NCBI RefSeq assembly: GCF_021729135.1
Contig: NZ_JAJTWW010000011.1
Coordinates: 1-59,233 of the forward strand
Reading direction: 5' to 3'
DNA from: Brevibacterium daeguense
Lineage (GTDB): Bacteria; Actinomycetota; Actinomycetes; Actinomycetales; Brevibacteriaceae
Length of the DNA: 59,233 bases
Below, in pieces: positions 26,343 through 35,775 of the stretch. Within the stretch, counting starts at the first letter, position 1; each line of letters starts with the position of its first letter. Below the pieces are notes generated by a model that ran no database searches, had not been told where the DNA came from, and worked only from the letters and a program-made list of their open reading frames with translations. A program made the translations under genes and the position numbers.

Positions 26343-27200
26343 ATGGCGACTCCAGATATCGTCAAGGCCCGCAACCGCGTGCGTTCGAGCCAACCGCTCA
26401 TCCAGTGCATCACCAATACAGTCGTGCAGCAGTACACCGCGAACGTGCTGCTCGCCGTCGGCGCCTCGCCGGCGATGCTCGACCACGAGGCGGACGCCGC
26501 GCAGTTCGCCGCGGTGGCCTCCGGCGTGATCATCAACTTCGGCACCGCCTCCTCCCAGCAGTTCCTGGCAGCCGATGCCGCCATCGAGGTGGCCGTCAGC
26601 GCCGGCACTCCGTGGGTCCTCGACCCGGTCAGCGTGGGCGGGGTCGACTACCGCACGAGTCGTATCCGGGCCGCCGCCCGCAGGAACCCCACCGCGGTGC
26701 GCGGCAATGCCTCGGAGATCGCCGCTCTTGCCGGTATGGGCCTGGGCGGCAGGGGAGTCGACGCCACCGATTCGGTCGACGATGTCATCGGAGCCGCGGC
26801 GGCCCTCTCCTCCGCCACCGGTGCAGTGGTCGCCGTGTCCGGAGAGGTGGACGCGATCGTGCTCGCCGGCCCCGACGGCCGTTCCGCCCAGGTGGTGCGC
26901 GTCGGCGGCGGACACCCGCTGATGCCGCTGGTGATCGGCAACGGCTGCTCCCTGGCCGCGGTCACCAGCGCCTATCTCGCCGCCGCGAAGTCCGCGGGGC
27001 TGCCCATCACCGGGGCGTCCGCACTCGAAGCAGTCGTCGCGGCCCACGTCCACTTCGCCGCAGCCGGGCACACGGCGGCGCAGACCGCGCAGGCGCCCGG
27101 CAGCTTCGCGGTCGCCTTCATGGATGCGCTGTACACCGTCGGCGACGCCGAACTGGAAGCCGTGGACCTGCGCTTCGAACCGACCGAGGTGCCGGCATGA
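26343..27200 (+). CDS. thiM: Hydroxyethylthiazole kinase
   Basis: A 285-residue kinase that phosphorylates 4-methyl-5-(2-hydroxyethyl)thiazole, salvaging the thiazole part of thiamin. Family stretches: PLIQCITNTVVQQYTANVLLAVGASPAM, VLDPVSVGG, VRGNASEIAALAG and the phosphate-binding IGNGCSLAAVTSAYLAA with its Cys. The ATG at 26343, right after the riboswitch, is the real start; an upstream in-frame start would lie inside the riboswitch. It overlaps thiE by four bases. Confidence 0.97.
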   Translation: MATPDIVKARNRVRSSQPLIQCITNTVVQQYTANVLLAVGASPAMLDHEADAAQFAAVASGVIINFGTASSQQFLAADAAIEVAVSAGTPWVLDPVSVGGVDYRTSRIRAAARRNPTAVRGNASEIAALAGMGLGGRGVDATDSVDDVIGAAAALSSATGAVVAVSGEVDAIVLAGPDGRSAQVVRVGGGHPLMPLVIGNGCSLAAVTSAYLAAAKSAGLPITGASALEAVVAAHVHFAAAGHTAAQTAQAPGSFAVAFMDALYTVGDAELEAVDLRFEPTEVPA

Positions 27201-27949
27201 CTGACACGGTCCACGGCACCGGTTCCCAGCACCCCACCGATCGCCTCGCCGGCCTCGACACCGCGCTCTACCTCGTCACCGACACCGCGCAGTGCGCATC
27301 CGCCGGACGCAGCGTCGCGCAGACCGTCGCCGAGGCGGTCGCCGGGGGAGTGGGCATCGTCCAGGTGCGCGACAAGACGGCCACGGACGCCGCCTTCCGC
27401 CGCCTCACCGAAGAGGTGCTCGAGGCAGTCGAGCGGACCCGGCAGCGGGAGGGCATCACCCGCCCGATCCCGGTATTCCTCAACGACCGCGTCGAGATCG
27501 CCCGCGATCTCCTCGCCGAGGGCACCCAGGTGCACGTCCACGTCGGCCAGACCGACACACCTGTGACCAAGGTGCGCGAACTGCTCGGCCCGGAACCGCT
27601 CATCGGACTGTCGGCAGCCGAGGACGAGGAGTTCGCCGCGGCCCGCGCCTCGGGAGTCGTCGACCTGCTGGGAGTCGGCCCCGCCTATGAGACCGCGACC
27701 AAGGCCGACGCGCCCGCCGGCCTGGGACCGCAGCGCCTGGCCGAACTCGTCGCGCGCGCCGGACTGCCGTGCGTGGGCATCGGCGGGATCACCGCCGACC
27801 GTGCCGCCGAACTGCGCGGCACCGGGATCATCGGGATCTGCGTGGTGTCCGCCATCTGCGCCGCGCCGGACCCGCGAGCGGCGGCTCGCGCCCTGAGGAC
27901 GGCATTCCTGCATGGCCTGCCGGCCGCCGACGAATCGGGGGAGGACTGA
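27197..27949 (+). CDS. thiE: Thiamin-phosphate synthase
   Basis: A 250-residue TIM-barrel enzyme joining HMP-PP and thiazole phosphate to thiamin phosphate. Motifs: ALYLVTDTAQC, GGVGIVQVRDKT, VFLNDRVEIA, VHVGQTDTPVTKVRELLG, LLGVGPAYETATKADAPAGLG and VGIGGITADRAAEL, all canonical. The N-terminus is about 20 residues longer than usual. Coupled on both sides: ATGA overlap with thiM and TGATG overlap with thiD. Confidence 0.97.
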   Translation: MTDTVHGTGSQHPTDRLAGLDTALYLVTDTAQCASAGRSVAQTVAEAVAGGVGIVQVRDKTATDAAFRRLTEEVLEAVERTRQREGITRPIPVFLNDRVEIARDLLAEGTQVHVHVGQTDTPVTKVRELLGPEPLIGLSAAEDEEFAAARASGVVDLLGVGPAYETATKADAPAGLGPQRLAELVARAGLPCVGIGGITADRAAELRGTGIIGICVVSAICAAPDPRAAARALRTAFLHGLPAADESGED

Positions 27950-28833
27950 TGCGCCCGCCCATCGCGCTGTCCATCGCCGGCACGGACCCCTCCGGGGGTG
28001 CGGGAATCCAGGCTGACCTCAAGACCTTCACCGCGCTCGGGGTCTATGGCACCACCGTCATCACCGCGCTGGTCGCGCAGAACACCCACGGCGTGAGCCG
28101 GGTGTACGGCATCGACGACGACTTCGTCGCCGACCAGCTCGCCTCGGTCGCCGACGACATGCCGATCGACGCGACCAAGACCGGGATGCTCGGCACCCGC
28201 AGCCTCGTCGAACTCGTCAGCCGGCAGGCCCGCGAACGCGACCTCGGATACCTCGTCGTCGACCCGGTGATGGTCGCCACCTCCGGCCACCGCCTGCTCG
28301 ATGAGGATGCCGTCGACGCCGTGCGCACGCTGCTCGTGCCGCAGGCGGATCTCATCACCCCCAATCTGCCGGAAGCGGCGCTGCTGCTCGGCGACGACGT
28401 GCCGGAGGCCACGAACCCCGAGCAGATGAGGCTGCAGGCGACGGAGCTCATCGGGCGCGGCGCCTCGGCGGTTCTGCTCAAGGGCGGACACCTCGACTCC
28501 GGAGAGCTCGTCGATGTGCTGGCCGTCCGCCGCGAGACCAGCACGGGCACCGGCGTCGACATCACCGAGGTCGCCCACCCCCGCCTGGACACCCGCCACA
28601 CCCACGGCACCGGCTGCACGCTCGCGGCGGCCATCACCGCGCACATGGCCGCCGCCCGTCACGCCGCACCTGAGGCGCCCGCCGAGTCCCATGTCGTGTC
28701 CGCTGTCGAGAACTCGCTCGCGTATCTCAACCGGGCGATCACCTCTGCGGCCGAGTGGACCATCGCGCTGCAGCCCGAGGGCGCCCACGGCCCGGTCGAC
28801 CACCTCGTCGATCTGCGCGCGGCCCACCTCTGA
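27949..28833 (+). CDS. thiD: Hydroxymethylpyrimidine/phosphomethylpyrimidine kinase
   Basis: A 294-residue ribokinase-fold enzyme making HMP-PP for thiamin synthesis. It starts IALSIAGTDPSGGAGIQADLKTF, has VVDPVMVATSG, LITPNLPEAALLLG and the C-terminal anion hole THGTGCTLAAAITA. Last gene of the riboswitch-controlled salvage operon; thiC and thiG are not in the window, so the operon alone would support salvage of HMP and thiazole rather than full synthesis. Confidence 0.96.
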   Translation: MRPPIALSIAGTDPSGGAGIQADLKTFTALGVYGTTVITALVAQNTHGVSRVYGIDDDFVADQLASVADDMPIDATKTGMLGTRSLVELVSRQARERDLGYLVVDPVMVATSGHRLLDEDAVDAVRTLLVPQADLITPNLPEAALLLGDDVPEATNPEQMRLQATELIGRGASAVLLKGGHLDSGELVDVLAVRRETSTGTGVDITEVAHPRLDTRHTHGTGCTLAAAITAHMAAARHAAPEAPAESHVVSAVENSLAYLNRAITSAAEWTIALQPEGAHGPVDHLVDLRAAHL

Positions 28834-28921
28834 GCCCACCCCCGGAATTCAGCACACCTGTGAGAACAGCCGTGGTCCGGTCCCCGGAGGGCGTGTCAGG
28901 GCCCTGCGATACCCTGGTGGG

Positions 28922-30055
28922 GTGAGCATCGAAATCGAAATCGGCAGAGGCAAGCGCGGCCGCAGGTCCTATTCGCTGGACGACATCGCGATCGTTCCGT
29001 CCCGCCGCACGCGTGACCCGGAAGACGTCTCCCTCGACTGGCAGATCGACGCCTTCCGCTTCGATGTTCCCTTCCTCGGCGCTCCGATGGACTCGGTGAC
29101 CTCCCCGGCCACCGCGATCGCGATGGGCAAGCTCGGCGGCCTGGGTGTGCTCGACCTGGAAGGTCTGTGGACCCGCTACGAGGACCCGCAGCCGTACCTC
29201 GACGAGATCTCCCGGCTGTCGACGGAGCAGGCGACTGCCCGGATGCGGCAGATCTACGCGGAGCCCGTCAAGGCCGAGCTCATCACCGCCCGGATCAACG
29301 AGATCCGGGACGCCGGCGTCACCGTCGCAGGCGCGCTCTCCCCGCAGCGGACCCAGGAGTTCTGGCGCACGGTGGTGGACGCCGGCGTCGACCTCTTCGT
29401 GATCCGGGGCACCACAGTGTCGGCGGAGCATGTGTCCTCCACGCGGGAGCCGCTCAACCTCAAGCAGTTCATCTACGAGCTCGATGTGCCGGTCATCGTC
29501 GGCGGAGCCTCGACCTACACCGCGTCGCTGCACCTCATGCGCACTGGCGCTGCCGGCGTGCTGGTCGGCTTCGGCGGCGGCGCCGCGATGACCACCCGCC
29601 GGACGCTGGGCATCCACGCCCCGATGGCCACGGCGATCGCGGACGTCCACGCGGCGCGCCGTGACTACATGGATGAGTCCGGGGGCCGCTACGTCCACGT
29701 CATCGCCGACGGCGGACTGGGTCTGTCCGGGGACATCATCAAGGCGTTCGCGATGGGTGCCGACGCCGTCATGCTCGCATCCGCCCTCGCCCGCGCCGCG
29801 GAAGCACCCGGCCGCGGCTTCCACTGGGGACCGGAAGCCCACCACACGGAGCTGCCGCGCGGGCGCCGCGTCGACATCGGCACGGTGGCGCCGCTGGAGC
29901 AGCTGCTGTTCGGCCCCGGCCACACCGCGATCGGCGAGGTCAACCTGGCCGGTGCGCTGCGCCGGGCGATGGCCACGACCGGCTACCTGGACCTCAAGGA
30001 GTTCCAGCGCGTCGAGGTGGTCGTGTCGCCGTACCAGGCTCAGATGGAGATCTGA
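28922..30055 (+). CDS. guaB3: GuaB3 family IMP dehydrogenase-related protein
   Basis: A 377-residue barrel protein related to IMPDH but without CBS domains. It begins EIEIGRGKRGRRSYSLDDIAIVPSRRTRDP, the standard GuaB3 opening. The active-site loop reads GFGGGAAMTTRR, so the catalytic Cys of GuaB (GPGSICTTR) is replaced by Met. IADGGLGLSGDIIKAFAMGADAVMLASALA keeps the phosphate-binding site. GuaB3 is widespread in actinobacteria, and its reaction is not firmly settled. The GTG at 28922 is six bases after TACCCT (leaderless pattern). Confidence 0.93.
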   Translation: MSIEIEIGRGKRGRRSYSLDDIAIVPSRRTRDPEDVSLDWQIDAFRFDVPFLGAPMDSVTSPATAIAMGKLGGLGVLDLEGLWTRYEDPQPYLDEISRLSTEQATARMRQIYAEPVKAELITARINEIRDAGVTVAGALSPQRTQEFWRTVVDAGVDLFVIRGTTVSAEHVSSTREPLNLKQFIYELDVPVIVGGASTYTASLHLMRTGAAGVLVGFGGGAAMTTRRTLGIHAPMATAIADVHAARRDYMDESGGRYVHVIADGGLGLSGDIIKAFAMGADAVMLASALARAAEAPGRGFHWGPEAHHTELPRGRRVDIGTVAPLEQLLFGPGHTAIGEVNLAGALRRAMATTGYLDLKEFQRVEVVVSPYQAQMEI

Positions 30056-30113
30056 AACTTGCTCTATACACCACCGCTGCCGCCGGCGGACGCACCGCAG
30101 GGAAGCCCCTGAC

Positions 30114-31043
30114 ATGCTGCGACTGGCACTGACCCCGCGCTGGCTGGGATTCCTCGCTCTGGTCCTGCTGCTGGCCACCGCCTTCGTCGGGCTGTCGGCC
30201 TGGCAGGTCGACCGTGCCCAGCACAAGAACGATGTGCTGTCGGGCCGCGAAGTCGACGTGGTGCAGGACTTCAACACCGTGCTGGAGGCGCAGGTCCCCA
30301 CCCCGTCCTACCTGCTCGACCAGCGCGTCGAGCTCACCGGCCACTACCTGCCGGACGCGCAGGTCGTCGTCCCGGCCCGCTACCTCGACGGCGAAGAGGG
30401 CTTCTGGGTGGTGACGATGTTCGTGCCGGACGGCGCGGAGTACGGCGCTGACGCGACGTTCGCCGGGGAGCCCCGGGAGCCGATCGCCGTTCCCGTGGTC
30501 CGCGGTTGGACAGCCGACGAGAACCACGCCATGAGCTCGCAGCCCGCGGAGGGTGAGGCCACGATCGTCGGGCGCATCGGCCCGGTCGAAGGCCCGGAGA
30601 ACACCTCCGGGCTGCCTGCCGGCCAGGTGCGGACGGTGTCGACCTCGCAGCTGGTCAATTACTTCGACGTCCACTCCTACTCCGCCATCGTCTTCCCCGA
30701 GAGCGACACCGGACCGGGCGCCTCGGCCGGAACCGACGGCCTGACGCGAGTGGAACTCGACAAGCAGGAGTCGGGCGGCTTCGACTGGCAGTCCGCCGCC
30801 TATGCGATCGAGTGGCTGATCTTCGCCGCCTTCGCCATCTACATCTGGTGGCGCCTGCTGCGTGATGAGCACCTCCGCGCACAAGCCGCGCAGCAGCCCG
30901 CCGGTGCGACGGAATACGTGGTGGTCAAAGCGGCGGGGGAGACCGAGCTGCACACACCCGAGGAGGCGAGCTCGCGACCGGATTCCGGAGCAGCGAGCCG
31001 GCCCGCTGGATTGACGACGAAGGACATGAACAGTGAGCACTGA
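30114..31043 (+). CDS. SURF1-family cytochrome c oxidase assembly protein
   Basis: A 309-residue membrane protein of the SURF1/Shy1 family, which helps insert heme a into cytochrome c oxidase. An N-terminal span (about residues 11-30, followed by LSAWQVDRAQHKND), a long external domain and a C-terminal span ending IYIWWRLL match the family two-span layout. VVRGW and the VELTGHYLPD stretch are characteristic. A hydrophilic C-terminal tail of about 65 residues is longer than normal. It overlaps the next gene by 11 bases. Confidence 0.9.
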   Translation: MLRLALTPRWLGFLALVLLLATAFVGLSAWQVDRAQHKNDVLSGREVDVVQDFNTVLEAQVPTPSYLLDQRVELTGHYLPDAQVVVPARYLDGEEGFWVVTMFVPDGAEYGADATFAGEPREPIAVPVVRGWTADENHAMSSQPAEGEATIVGRIGPVEGPENTSGLPAGQVRTVSTSQLVNYFDVHSYSAIVFPESDTGPGASAGTDGLTRVELDKQESGGFDWQSAAYAIEWLIFAAFAIYIWWRLLRDEHLRAQAAQQPAGATEYVVVKAAGETELHTPEEASSRPDSGAASRPAGLTTKDMNSEH

Positions 31044-31470
31044 TCCGCAAGACGCACGTCCGGACTTCGACGAGAACGACGTCTGGTCGGTCAAGAGATT
31101 CACCTCGGCCCGCAGTGCGCTGAAGTTCTACCGGGTGATGGCGATCATCACCGGCACGATGCTGCTGATCCTGACCGTGGAGATGATCTACAAGTACCTC
31201 ATCGCCCCGGACGCGTCCACGGCGCTGGTGTTCGGCAACTTCAACCTCGCCGCGGCGATCGCGATCAGCCACGGCTGGTGCTACGTCGTCTACCTCATCT
31301 CCTGCTTCTGGCTCAATCAGCAGATGCGCTGGAGCCTGCAGCGGATGCTGATCCTGGCGCTGGCCGGAGTGGTTCCCGTGATGTCCTTCATCCTCGAGCG
31401 CCGCGTCCACCGCCAGGCAGAGCAGGAGCTCGAGGACGCCGTGGTGGTGGCGCCTCGCACCATCACCTGA
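31033..31470 (+). CDS. DUF3817 family membrane protein
   Basis: A 145-residue protein with the DUF3817 pattern: [31 protein letters not shown], then [47 protein letters not shown]. Three membrane spans are visible. Function unknown; the family is actinobacterial and commonly sits near guaA or guaB3, as here. The GTG at 31033 lies inside the SURF1 gene, so the pair is probably translationally coupled. Confidence 0.88.
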   Translation: MSTDPQDARPDFDENDVWSVKRFTSARSALKFYRVMAIITGTMLLILTVEMIYKYLIAPDASTALVFGNFNLAAAIAISHGWCYVVYLISCFWLNQQMRWSLQRMLILALAGVVPVMSFILERRVHRQAEQELEDAVVVAPRTIT

Positions 31471-31512
31471 CCGGCCCGGACGCCGGAGACAGCCCGACCG
31501 GATCAACCGAAC

Positions 31513-31552
31513 CGAACACCCGAGGACCCGCACGAACACCCGAGGATCCGCA
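31513..31552. repeat. Two tandem 20-bp repeats in the guaA promoter
   Basis: CGAACACCCGAGGACCCGCA and CGAACACCCGAGGATCCGCA, directly adjacent with one mismatch. The second copy ends two bases before the guaA -10 box TAGGAT (31555-31560), so the array fills the -35 region. Confidence 0.85.
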
Positions 31553-31567
31553 CATAGGATGACAGCC

Positions 31568-33241
31568 ATGAATCAGACTCCCGCGAGCCCCGGTCCTGCA
31601 GGCGCAGGCACGGCAGCTCCCGCCCCGCGCGCCCCCGAACCGAGGAGCGCGCCTGCCGGTGCCCCGGCAGCCGGCACCGACGTGCCACCCGTCCTCGTCG
31701 TCGACTTCGGCGCCCAGTACGCGCAGCTCATCGCCCGCCGCGTGCGCGAGGCCGGGCTGTACTCCGAGGTCATCCCGCACACCGCCCGCGCCGAGGAGTT
31801 CGCGGCCCGCAACCCGGTGGCCATCGTGCTCTCCGGCGGTCCGTCCTCCGTCAACGAGGAGGGGGCGCCCGCGCTCGACACCGGCGTGTTCGATCTCGAC
31901 GTACCGATCTTCGGCATCTGCTACGGCTTCCAGATCATGGCCACCTCGCTCGGCGGCACGGTCGCCAGGACCGACAAGCGCGAGTACGGCTCAACTCCCG
32001 TGACCGTGCAGCAGGCCGGTTCGCTCCTGGCCGACCAGCCTGCGGAGCAGACCGTCTGGATGTCCCACGGGGACTCCGTGGCACAGGCTCCCGAGGGCTT
32101 CACGGTGCTCGCCGGCACGCCCGACACCCCGATCGCCGCCTTCGAGAACACCGAGCGGCGCTGCGCCGGGGTCCAGTGGCATCCCGAGGTGCTCCACAGC
32201 GAGCACGGTCAGCAGGTGCTGGAGAACTTCCTCTACGGCATCGCCGGGCTCAAGTCCGACTGGAGCCCTGAGTCCGTCATCGCCGAGCAGGTCGCGCGGA
32301 TCCGCGAACAGGTCGGCGACAAGCAGGTCATCTGCGGGCTGTCCGGCGGAGTCGACTCCGCTGTCGCCGCTGCCCTCGTCCACGAGGCCGTCGGCGACCA
32401 GCTCACCTGCGTGTTCGTCGACCACGGCCTGCTGCGGCAGGACGAGCGCAAGCAGGTCGAGCAGGACTACGTGCAGTCGACGGGAGTCCGACTGGTCACC
32501 ATCGACGCCGTCGACACCTTCCTCGGCGCCCTGGCCGGAGTCAGCGATCCGGAGACCAAGCGCAAGATCATCGGCCGCGAGTTCATCCGCGCCTTCGAGG
32601 GCGCTGGGGCGGACCTCGTCGCCGAGGCGGCTCATGGTTCCGGAGAGCCGATCGAGTTCCTCGTCCAGGGCACCCTGTACCCCGACGTGGTGGAATCCGG
32701 CGGGGGCTCGGGCACCGCGAACATCAAGAGCCACCACAACGTCGGCGGGCTGCCCGAGGATCTGACGTTCGAACTCGTCGAACCGCTGCGGACGCTGTTC
32801 AAGGACGAGGTGCGCGCGATCGGCCGGGAACTCGGACTTCCCGAGGTGATCGTCGCCCGCCAGCCGTTCCCCGGTCCCGGCCTGGCGATCCGCATCATCG
32901 GCGAAGTCACCGAGGAGCGCCTCGACATCCTCCGGCGGGCCGACGCCATCACCCGCGAGGAGCTCACCGCTGCCGGTCTGGACGACGAGATCTGGCAGTG
33001 CCCCGTTGTGCTGCTGGCAGACGTCCGGTCGGTGGGCGTGCAGGGCGACGGCCGCACCTACGGCCACCCGGTCGTGCTGCGCCCGGTGTCGAGCGAGGAC
33101 GCGATGACCGCGGATTGGACGCGGGTGCCGTACGACACCCTGGCCAAGATCTCCAACCGCATCACCAACGAGGTCGACGAGATCAATCGGGTCGTCCTCG
33201 ATGTCACCTCGAAGCCGCCGGGCACGATCGAGTGGGAGTGA
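31568..33241 (+). CDS. guaA: GMP synthase (glutamine-hydrolysing)
   Basis: A 557-residue enzyme aminating XMP to GMP. The glutamine amidotransferase part has the nucleophilic Cys in [11 protein letters not shown] and His/Glu in VQWHPEV; the ATP-pyrophosphatase part has [16 protein letters not shown], and the dimerisation end [28 protein letters not shown] is complete. About 40 residues of Ala/Pro-rich extension precede the enzyme. The ATG at 31568 is seven bases after TAGGAT; the other ATG at 31559 falls inside this -10 and is rejected. Confidence 0.97.
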   Translation: MNQTPASPGPAGAGTAAPAPRAPEPRSAPAGAPAAGTDVPPVLVVDFGAQYAQLIARRVREAGLYSEVIPHTARAEEFAARNPVAIVLSGGPSSVNEEGAPALDTGVFDLDVPIFGICYGFQIMATSLGGTVARTDKREYGSTPVTVQQAGSLLADQPAEQTVWMSHGDSVAQAPEGFTVLAGTPDTPIAAFENTERRCAGVQWHPEVLHSEHGQQVLENFLYGIAGLKSDWSPESVIAEQVARIREQVGDKQVICGLSGGVDSAVAAALVHEAVGDQLTCVFVDHGLLRQDERKQVEQDYVQSTGVRLVTIDAVDTFLGALAGVSDPETKRKIIGREFIRAFEGAGADLVAEAAHGSGEPIEFLVQGTLYPDVVESGGGSGTANIKSHHNVGGLPEDLTFELVEPLRTLFKDEVRAIGRELGLPEVIVARQPFPGPGLAIRIIGEVTEERLDILRRADAITREELTAAGLDDEIWQCPVVLLADVRSVGVQGDGRTYGHPVVLRPVSSEDAMTADWTRVPYDTLAKISNRITNEVDEINRVVLDVTSKPPGTIEWE

Positions 33242-33288
33242 CACCGCCCGGCGAGGTGACGGCACGGCCGGGGGAAGCGAAATAGTGT

Positions 33289-33305
33289 CCTGAACACTGT
33301 TCAGG
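33289..33305. promoter_or_regulatory. Biotin regulon operator (BioQ-like palindrome)
   Basis: CCTGAACACTGTTCAGG is a perfect palindrome around one central base, immediately upstream of the -10 TATGCT (33306-33311) of the bioY operon. TGAAC-N3-GTTCA resembles the sites of the TetR-type biotin regulator BioQ of actinobacteria. Position between -35 and -10 fits a repressor. The BioQ gene itself is not in the window. Confidence 0.7.
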
Positions 33306-33346
33306 TATGCTGAGGCGGTATTGCCGCCCGACCCTGGAGAACCATC

Positions 33347-33967
33347 ATGTCCGAATCCGTATCCACCGCTTCCTCGCCGGCACCTGCCGCTGCCGCGCGC
33401 AGCGCGTGGCGCGCCGTCGACCTCGCCCTCATCGCGGTGTTCGCCGCGCTCATCGCCGTGCTCGCGGCCATGCCCCCGATCCCCGTCGGCACGGTCGGCG
33501 TTCCCATCACACTGCAGACGCTCGGCATTGCGCTGTGCGGGATGGTGCTGGGACCGTGGCGCGGTCTCGCCGCCGCAGGCCTCTACGTCGTGCTCGGGCT
33601 CATCGGCCTGCCGATCTTCGCCGGTTTCAACGGCGGGCTCGGAGTGCTGGCCGGTCCGTCCGCCGGGTACCTGCTGTCCTTCCCGATCTTCGCCCTCGCC
33701 TGCGGATTCGTCGCCGCCTTCGCCGTGCGCCGGTTCGCCGGCGGCAGGCTGTGGCTCGTGCTGGCACTCGGCGGCCTGGCCGCCAGCTTCCTGACGAACC
33801 ACCCCCTCGGCATCGTCGGCATGTCGATCAATGCCGACCTCACCCTGCAGCAGGCCCTGTTCGCCGATATGCCGTTCTGGCCCGGTGACATCGTCAAGAA
33901 CATCGTGGCGGCCTTCCTCGCCGTGATGGTCCACCGCGCCTTCCCGCAGATCCTGCGCCGGCGCTGA
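33347..33967 (+). CDS. bioY: Biotin transporter BioY (ECF substrate-specificity component)
   Basis: A 206-residue membrane protein that binds biotin for ECF-type uptake. Six spans; the BioY signature GVPITLQTLGIALCGMVLGPWRGLAAAGLYVVLGLIGLPIFAGFNGG is cut here only in length; later GPSAGYLLSFP is the second family motif. The ATG at 33347 lies 36 bases after the -10. bioM and bioN follow, giving a complete three-part transporter. Confidence 0.96.
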   Translation: MSESVSTASSPAPAAAARSAWRAVDLALIAVFAALIAVLAAMPPIPVGTVGVPITLQTLGIALCGMVLGPWRGLAAAGLYVVLGLIGLPIFAGFNGGLGVLAGPSAGYLLSFPIFALACGFVAAFAVRRFAGGRLWLVLALGGLAASFLTNHPLGIVGMSINADLTLQQALFADMPFWPGDIVKNIVAAFLAVMVHRAFPQILRRR

Positions 33968-33984
33968 TCGAAAGCTGCTCCTCG

Positions 33985-34785
33985 ATGTCCGACCGTGACC
34001 TCTCCGCTCCCGGCTCGACCGGGCCCGGCTCCGCCTCTCATCCCGCTTCCGCCATTGTGCTCGAACGCGTCTCAGTGAGTGTCGAGGAGATCGGTCCGGA
34101 CAACCGGAGCACCGTCCGGCATCCCATCCTCACCGAGGTGTCGGGGGTCCTGAGCGAACCGGTGGTCAGCATCATCGGGGCCAACGGCTCCGGGAAGTCC
34201 ACTCTGCTGCACCTGTGCAATGGGCTGGTGGCCCCCACCTCGGGACGGGTCACCGTGGACGGACTGGATACCGTGGGCGACGGATCGGCGGTGCGCCGCC
34301 GGGTGGGGTTCGTATTCACCGACCCGGCCGCGCAGCTCGTCATGCCGACCCCGCTCGAGGACGTCCAACTGTCCCTGCGCCGGAGTGTGCGCAACCGACG
34401 GGAGCGGCGGACGCGAGCGCTCGAGGTGCTGGCCGAACTCGGAGTGGAGGATCTGGCCGAACGCAGCGTCTACGAGCTCTCCGGCGGGCAGCGTCAGCTC
34501 GTCGCGCTGGCCGCGGTGCTCGCCGTCGACCCGGCGGTGCTGGTGCTGGACGAGCCGACCACCCTGCTCGACCTCGCCAACCGCGAGCTCCTGCGCGCGA
34601 CGCTGCGCCGCCTCGTCGAGGAGAGGGGCGTGCGGATCATCATCTCCACCCATGACCTCGACGTCGCCGCCGACGCCGACCGGACTCTCCTCATCGAGGA
34701 CGGCCGCCTGGCCGCCGACGGCACCCCCGCCGAGGTGATCGCCGAGTACACGGCCCGGGTCCTCGGCGCAGCGGGCGGGCAGTGA
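33985..34785 (+). CDS. bioM: ECF transporter ATPase BioM
   Basis: A 266-residue energy-coupling ATPase. Walker A GANGSGKST (about 64-72), the FVFTDPAAQLVMPTPLEDV Q-loop region typical of ECF ATPases, signature LSGGQRQ and Walker B VLVLDEPTTLLD followed by the ISTHDLD switch. The first 40 residues are a Ser/Pro/Gly-rich extension; a downstream start is possible. Lies 17 bases after bioY. Confidence 0.94.
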   Translation: MSDRDLSAPGSTGPGSASHPASAIVLERVSVSVEEIGPDNRSTVRHPILTEVSGVLSEPVVSIIGANGSGKSTLLHLCNGLVAPTSGRVTVDGLDTVGDGSAVRRRVGFVFTDPAAQLVMPTPLEDVQLSLRRSVRNRRERRTRALEVLAELGVEDLAERSVYELSGGQRQLVALAAVLAVDPAVLVLDEPTTLLDLANRELLRATLRRLVEERGVRIIISTHDLDVAADADRTLLIEDGRLAADGTPAEVIAEYTARVLGAAGGQ

Positions 34786-34807
34786 TGGCCTGGCGCGAGG
34801 GGCAGCG

Positions 34808-35422
34808 ATGAAGAAGCGCCAGCAGTTCCTCGGCCGCTACCTGCCCGGGAGCGGATGGCTGCATCGCCTGCCCACCGGGTGGAAGCTCATCGGAGTCGCG
34901 GTCCTCAGCCTGCTGGTGCTCGTGTTCCGCGATCCCCGCGTGAGCACGGTCCTCATCGCAGCAGTGCTGGCAATGGGACTCAGCGCCCGGCTGCCGATCC
35001 GCGAGATCCTCGCTCCGGTGCGCCGGATCTGGCTCATCGTCGTGATCATCATCGCGTTCCACGTCGTCATCACCGACGCGTGGACCGCCTACCGGATCGT
35101 GAGCACCCTGCTGGTGTGCGTGCTGGCTGCAGGTCTGCTCATGCTGACCTCCACCGTGGGTCAGCTGCTCGGCGTGTTCGAGAAGCTGGCAACCCCGATG
35201 CGGATCCTTGGCGTCCGGCCCGAGCGGGTCGGCCTCACCGCCGCTCTGATGGTGCGCAGCCTGCCGTTCATCGCCGACCTCTCCGGCATCGCCGCGGATT
35301 CCGCGCGGGCGAGGGGACTGGAGCGGAGCGTTCGGGCGCGGACCGTGCCGCTGGTGCTGGGAGCCGTGAAGTACGCCACCGACACCGGTCGCGCGCTCGA
35401 CGCCCGCGGGCTGGGGGACTGA
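34808..35422 (+). CDS. bioN: ECF transporter transmembrane component BioN
   Basis: A 204-residue EcfT-type membrane protein that couples BioM to BioY. Hydrophobic spans are separated by cytosolic coupling helices with the family Ala-Arg-Gly motif, seen as ADSARARGLERS and again as DARGLGD at the C-terminus. Starts 22 bases after bioM and ends one base before the CHY-finger gene. Confidence 0.93.
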   Translation: MKKRQQFLGRYLPGSGWLHRLPTGWKLIGVAVLSLLVLVFRDPRVSTVLIAAVLAMGLSARLPIREILAPVRRIWLIVVIIIAFHVVITDAWTAYRIVSTLLVCVLAAGLLMLTSTVGQLLGVFEKLATPMRILGVRPERVGLTAALMVRSLPFIADLSGIAADSARARGLERSVRARTVPLVLGAVKYATDTGRALDARGLGD

Positions 35423-35423
35423 C

Positions 35424-35750
35424 GTGGCGGAACGGACCGGGCCGGAGGTGCACGGCAGAGTCGTCAACGACGTCACCGGATGCGTGCACTACTCCAGCCC
35501 CGCGGACATCGTCGCCATTCGCTTCTGGTGCTGCGATCGCTTCTACCCGTGCCTGCACTGTCATCGGGAGGACTCAGATCACCCGATCGCTCCCTGGCCC
35601 GCCGAACAGCGGGGTGCCGAAGCCGTGCTGTGTGGAGTCTGCGGCCGCCTGCTGACGATCGACGAGTACCGGGACGCGCAGGAGTGCCCCGGGTGCGCAT
35701 CGGCGTTCAACCCGGGCTGCTCCCTCCATTGGGACGTGTACTTCGGGTGA
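35424..35750 (+). CDS. CHY-type zinc finger protein
   Basis: A 108-residue cytosolic protein with the CHY finger: GCVHYSSPADIVAIRFWCCDRFYPCLHCHRE, then CGVCGRLLTIDEY and CPGCASAFNPGC. The Cys/His pairs should bind up to three zinc ions. The family includes the mitochondrial Hot13 protein; the bacterial role is unknown. The GTG at 35424 begins one base after the bioN stop, so it is the fourth gene of the biotin uptake operon, an association for which no functional reason is established. Confidence 0.88.
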   Translation: MAERTGPEVHGRVVNDVTGCVHYSSPADIVAIRFWCCDRFYPCLHCHREDSDHPIAPWPAEQRGAEAVLCGVCGRLLTIDEYRDAQECPGCASAFNPGCSLHWDVYFG

Positions 35751-35775
35751 GCCCGGGGGTGGAGGCCGGTGCCGC

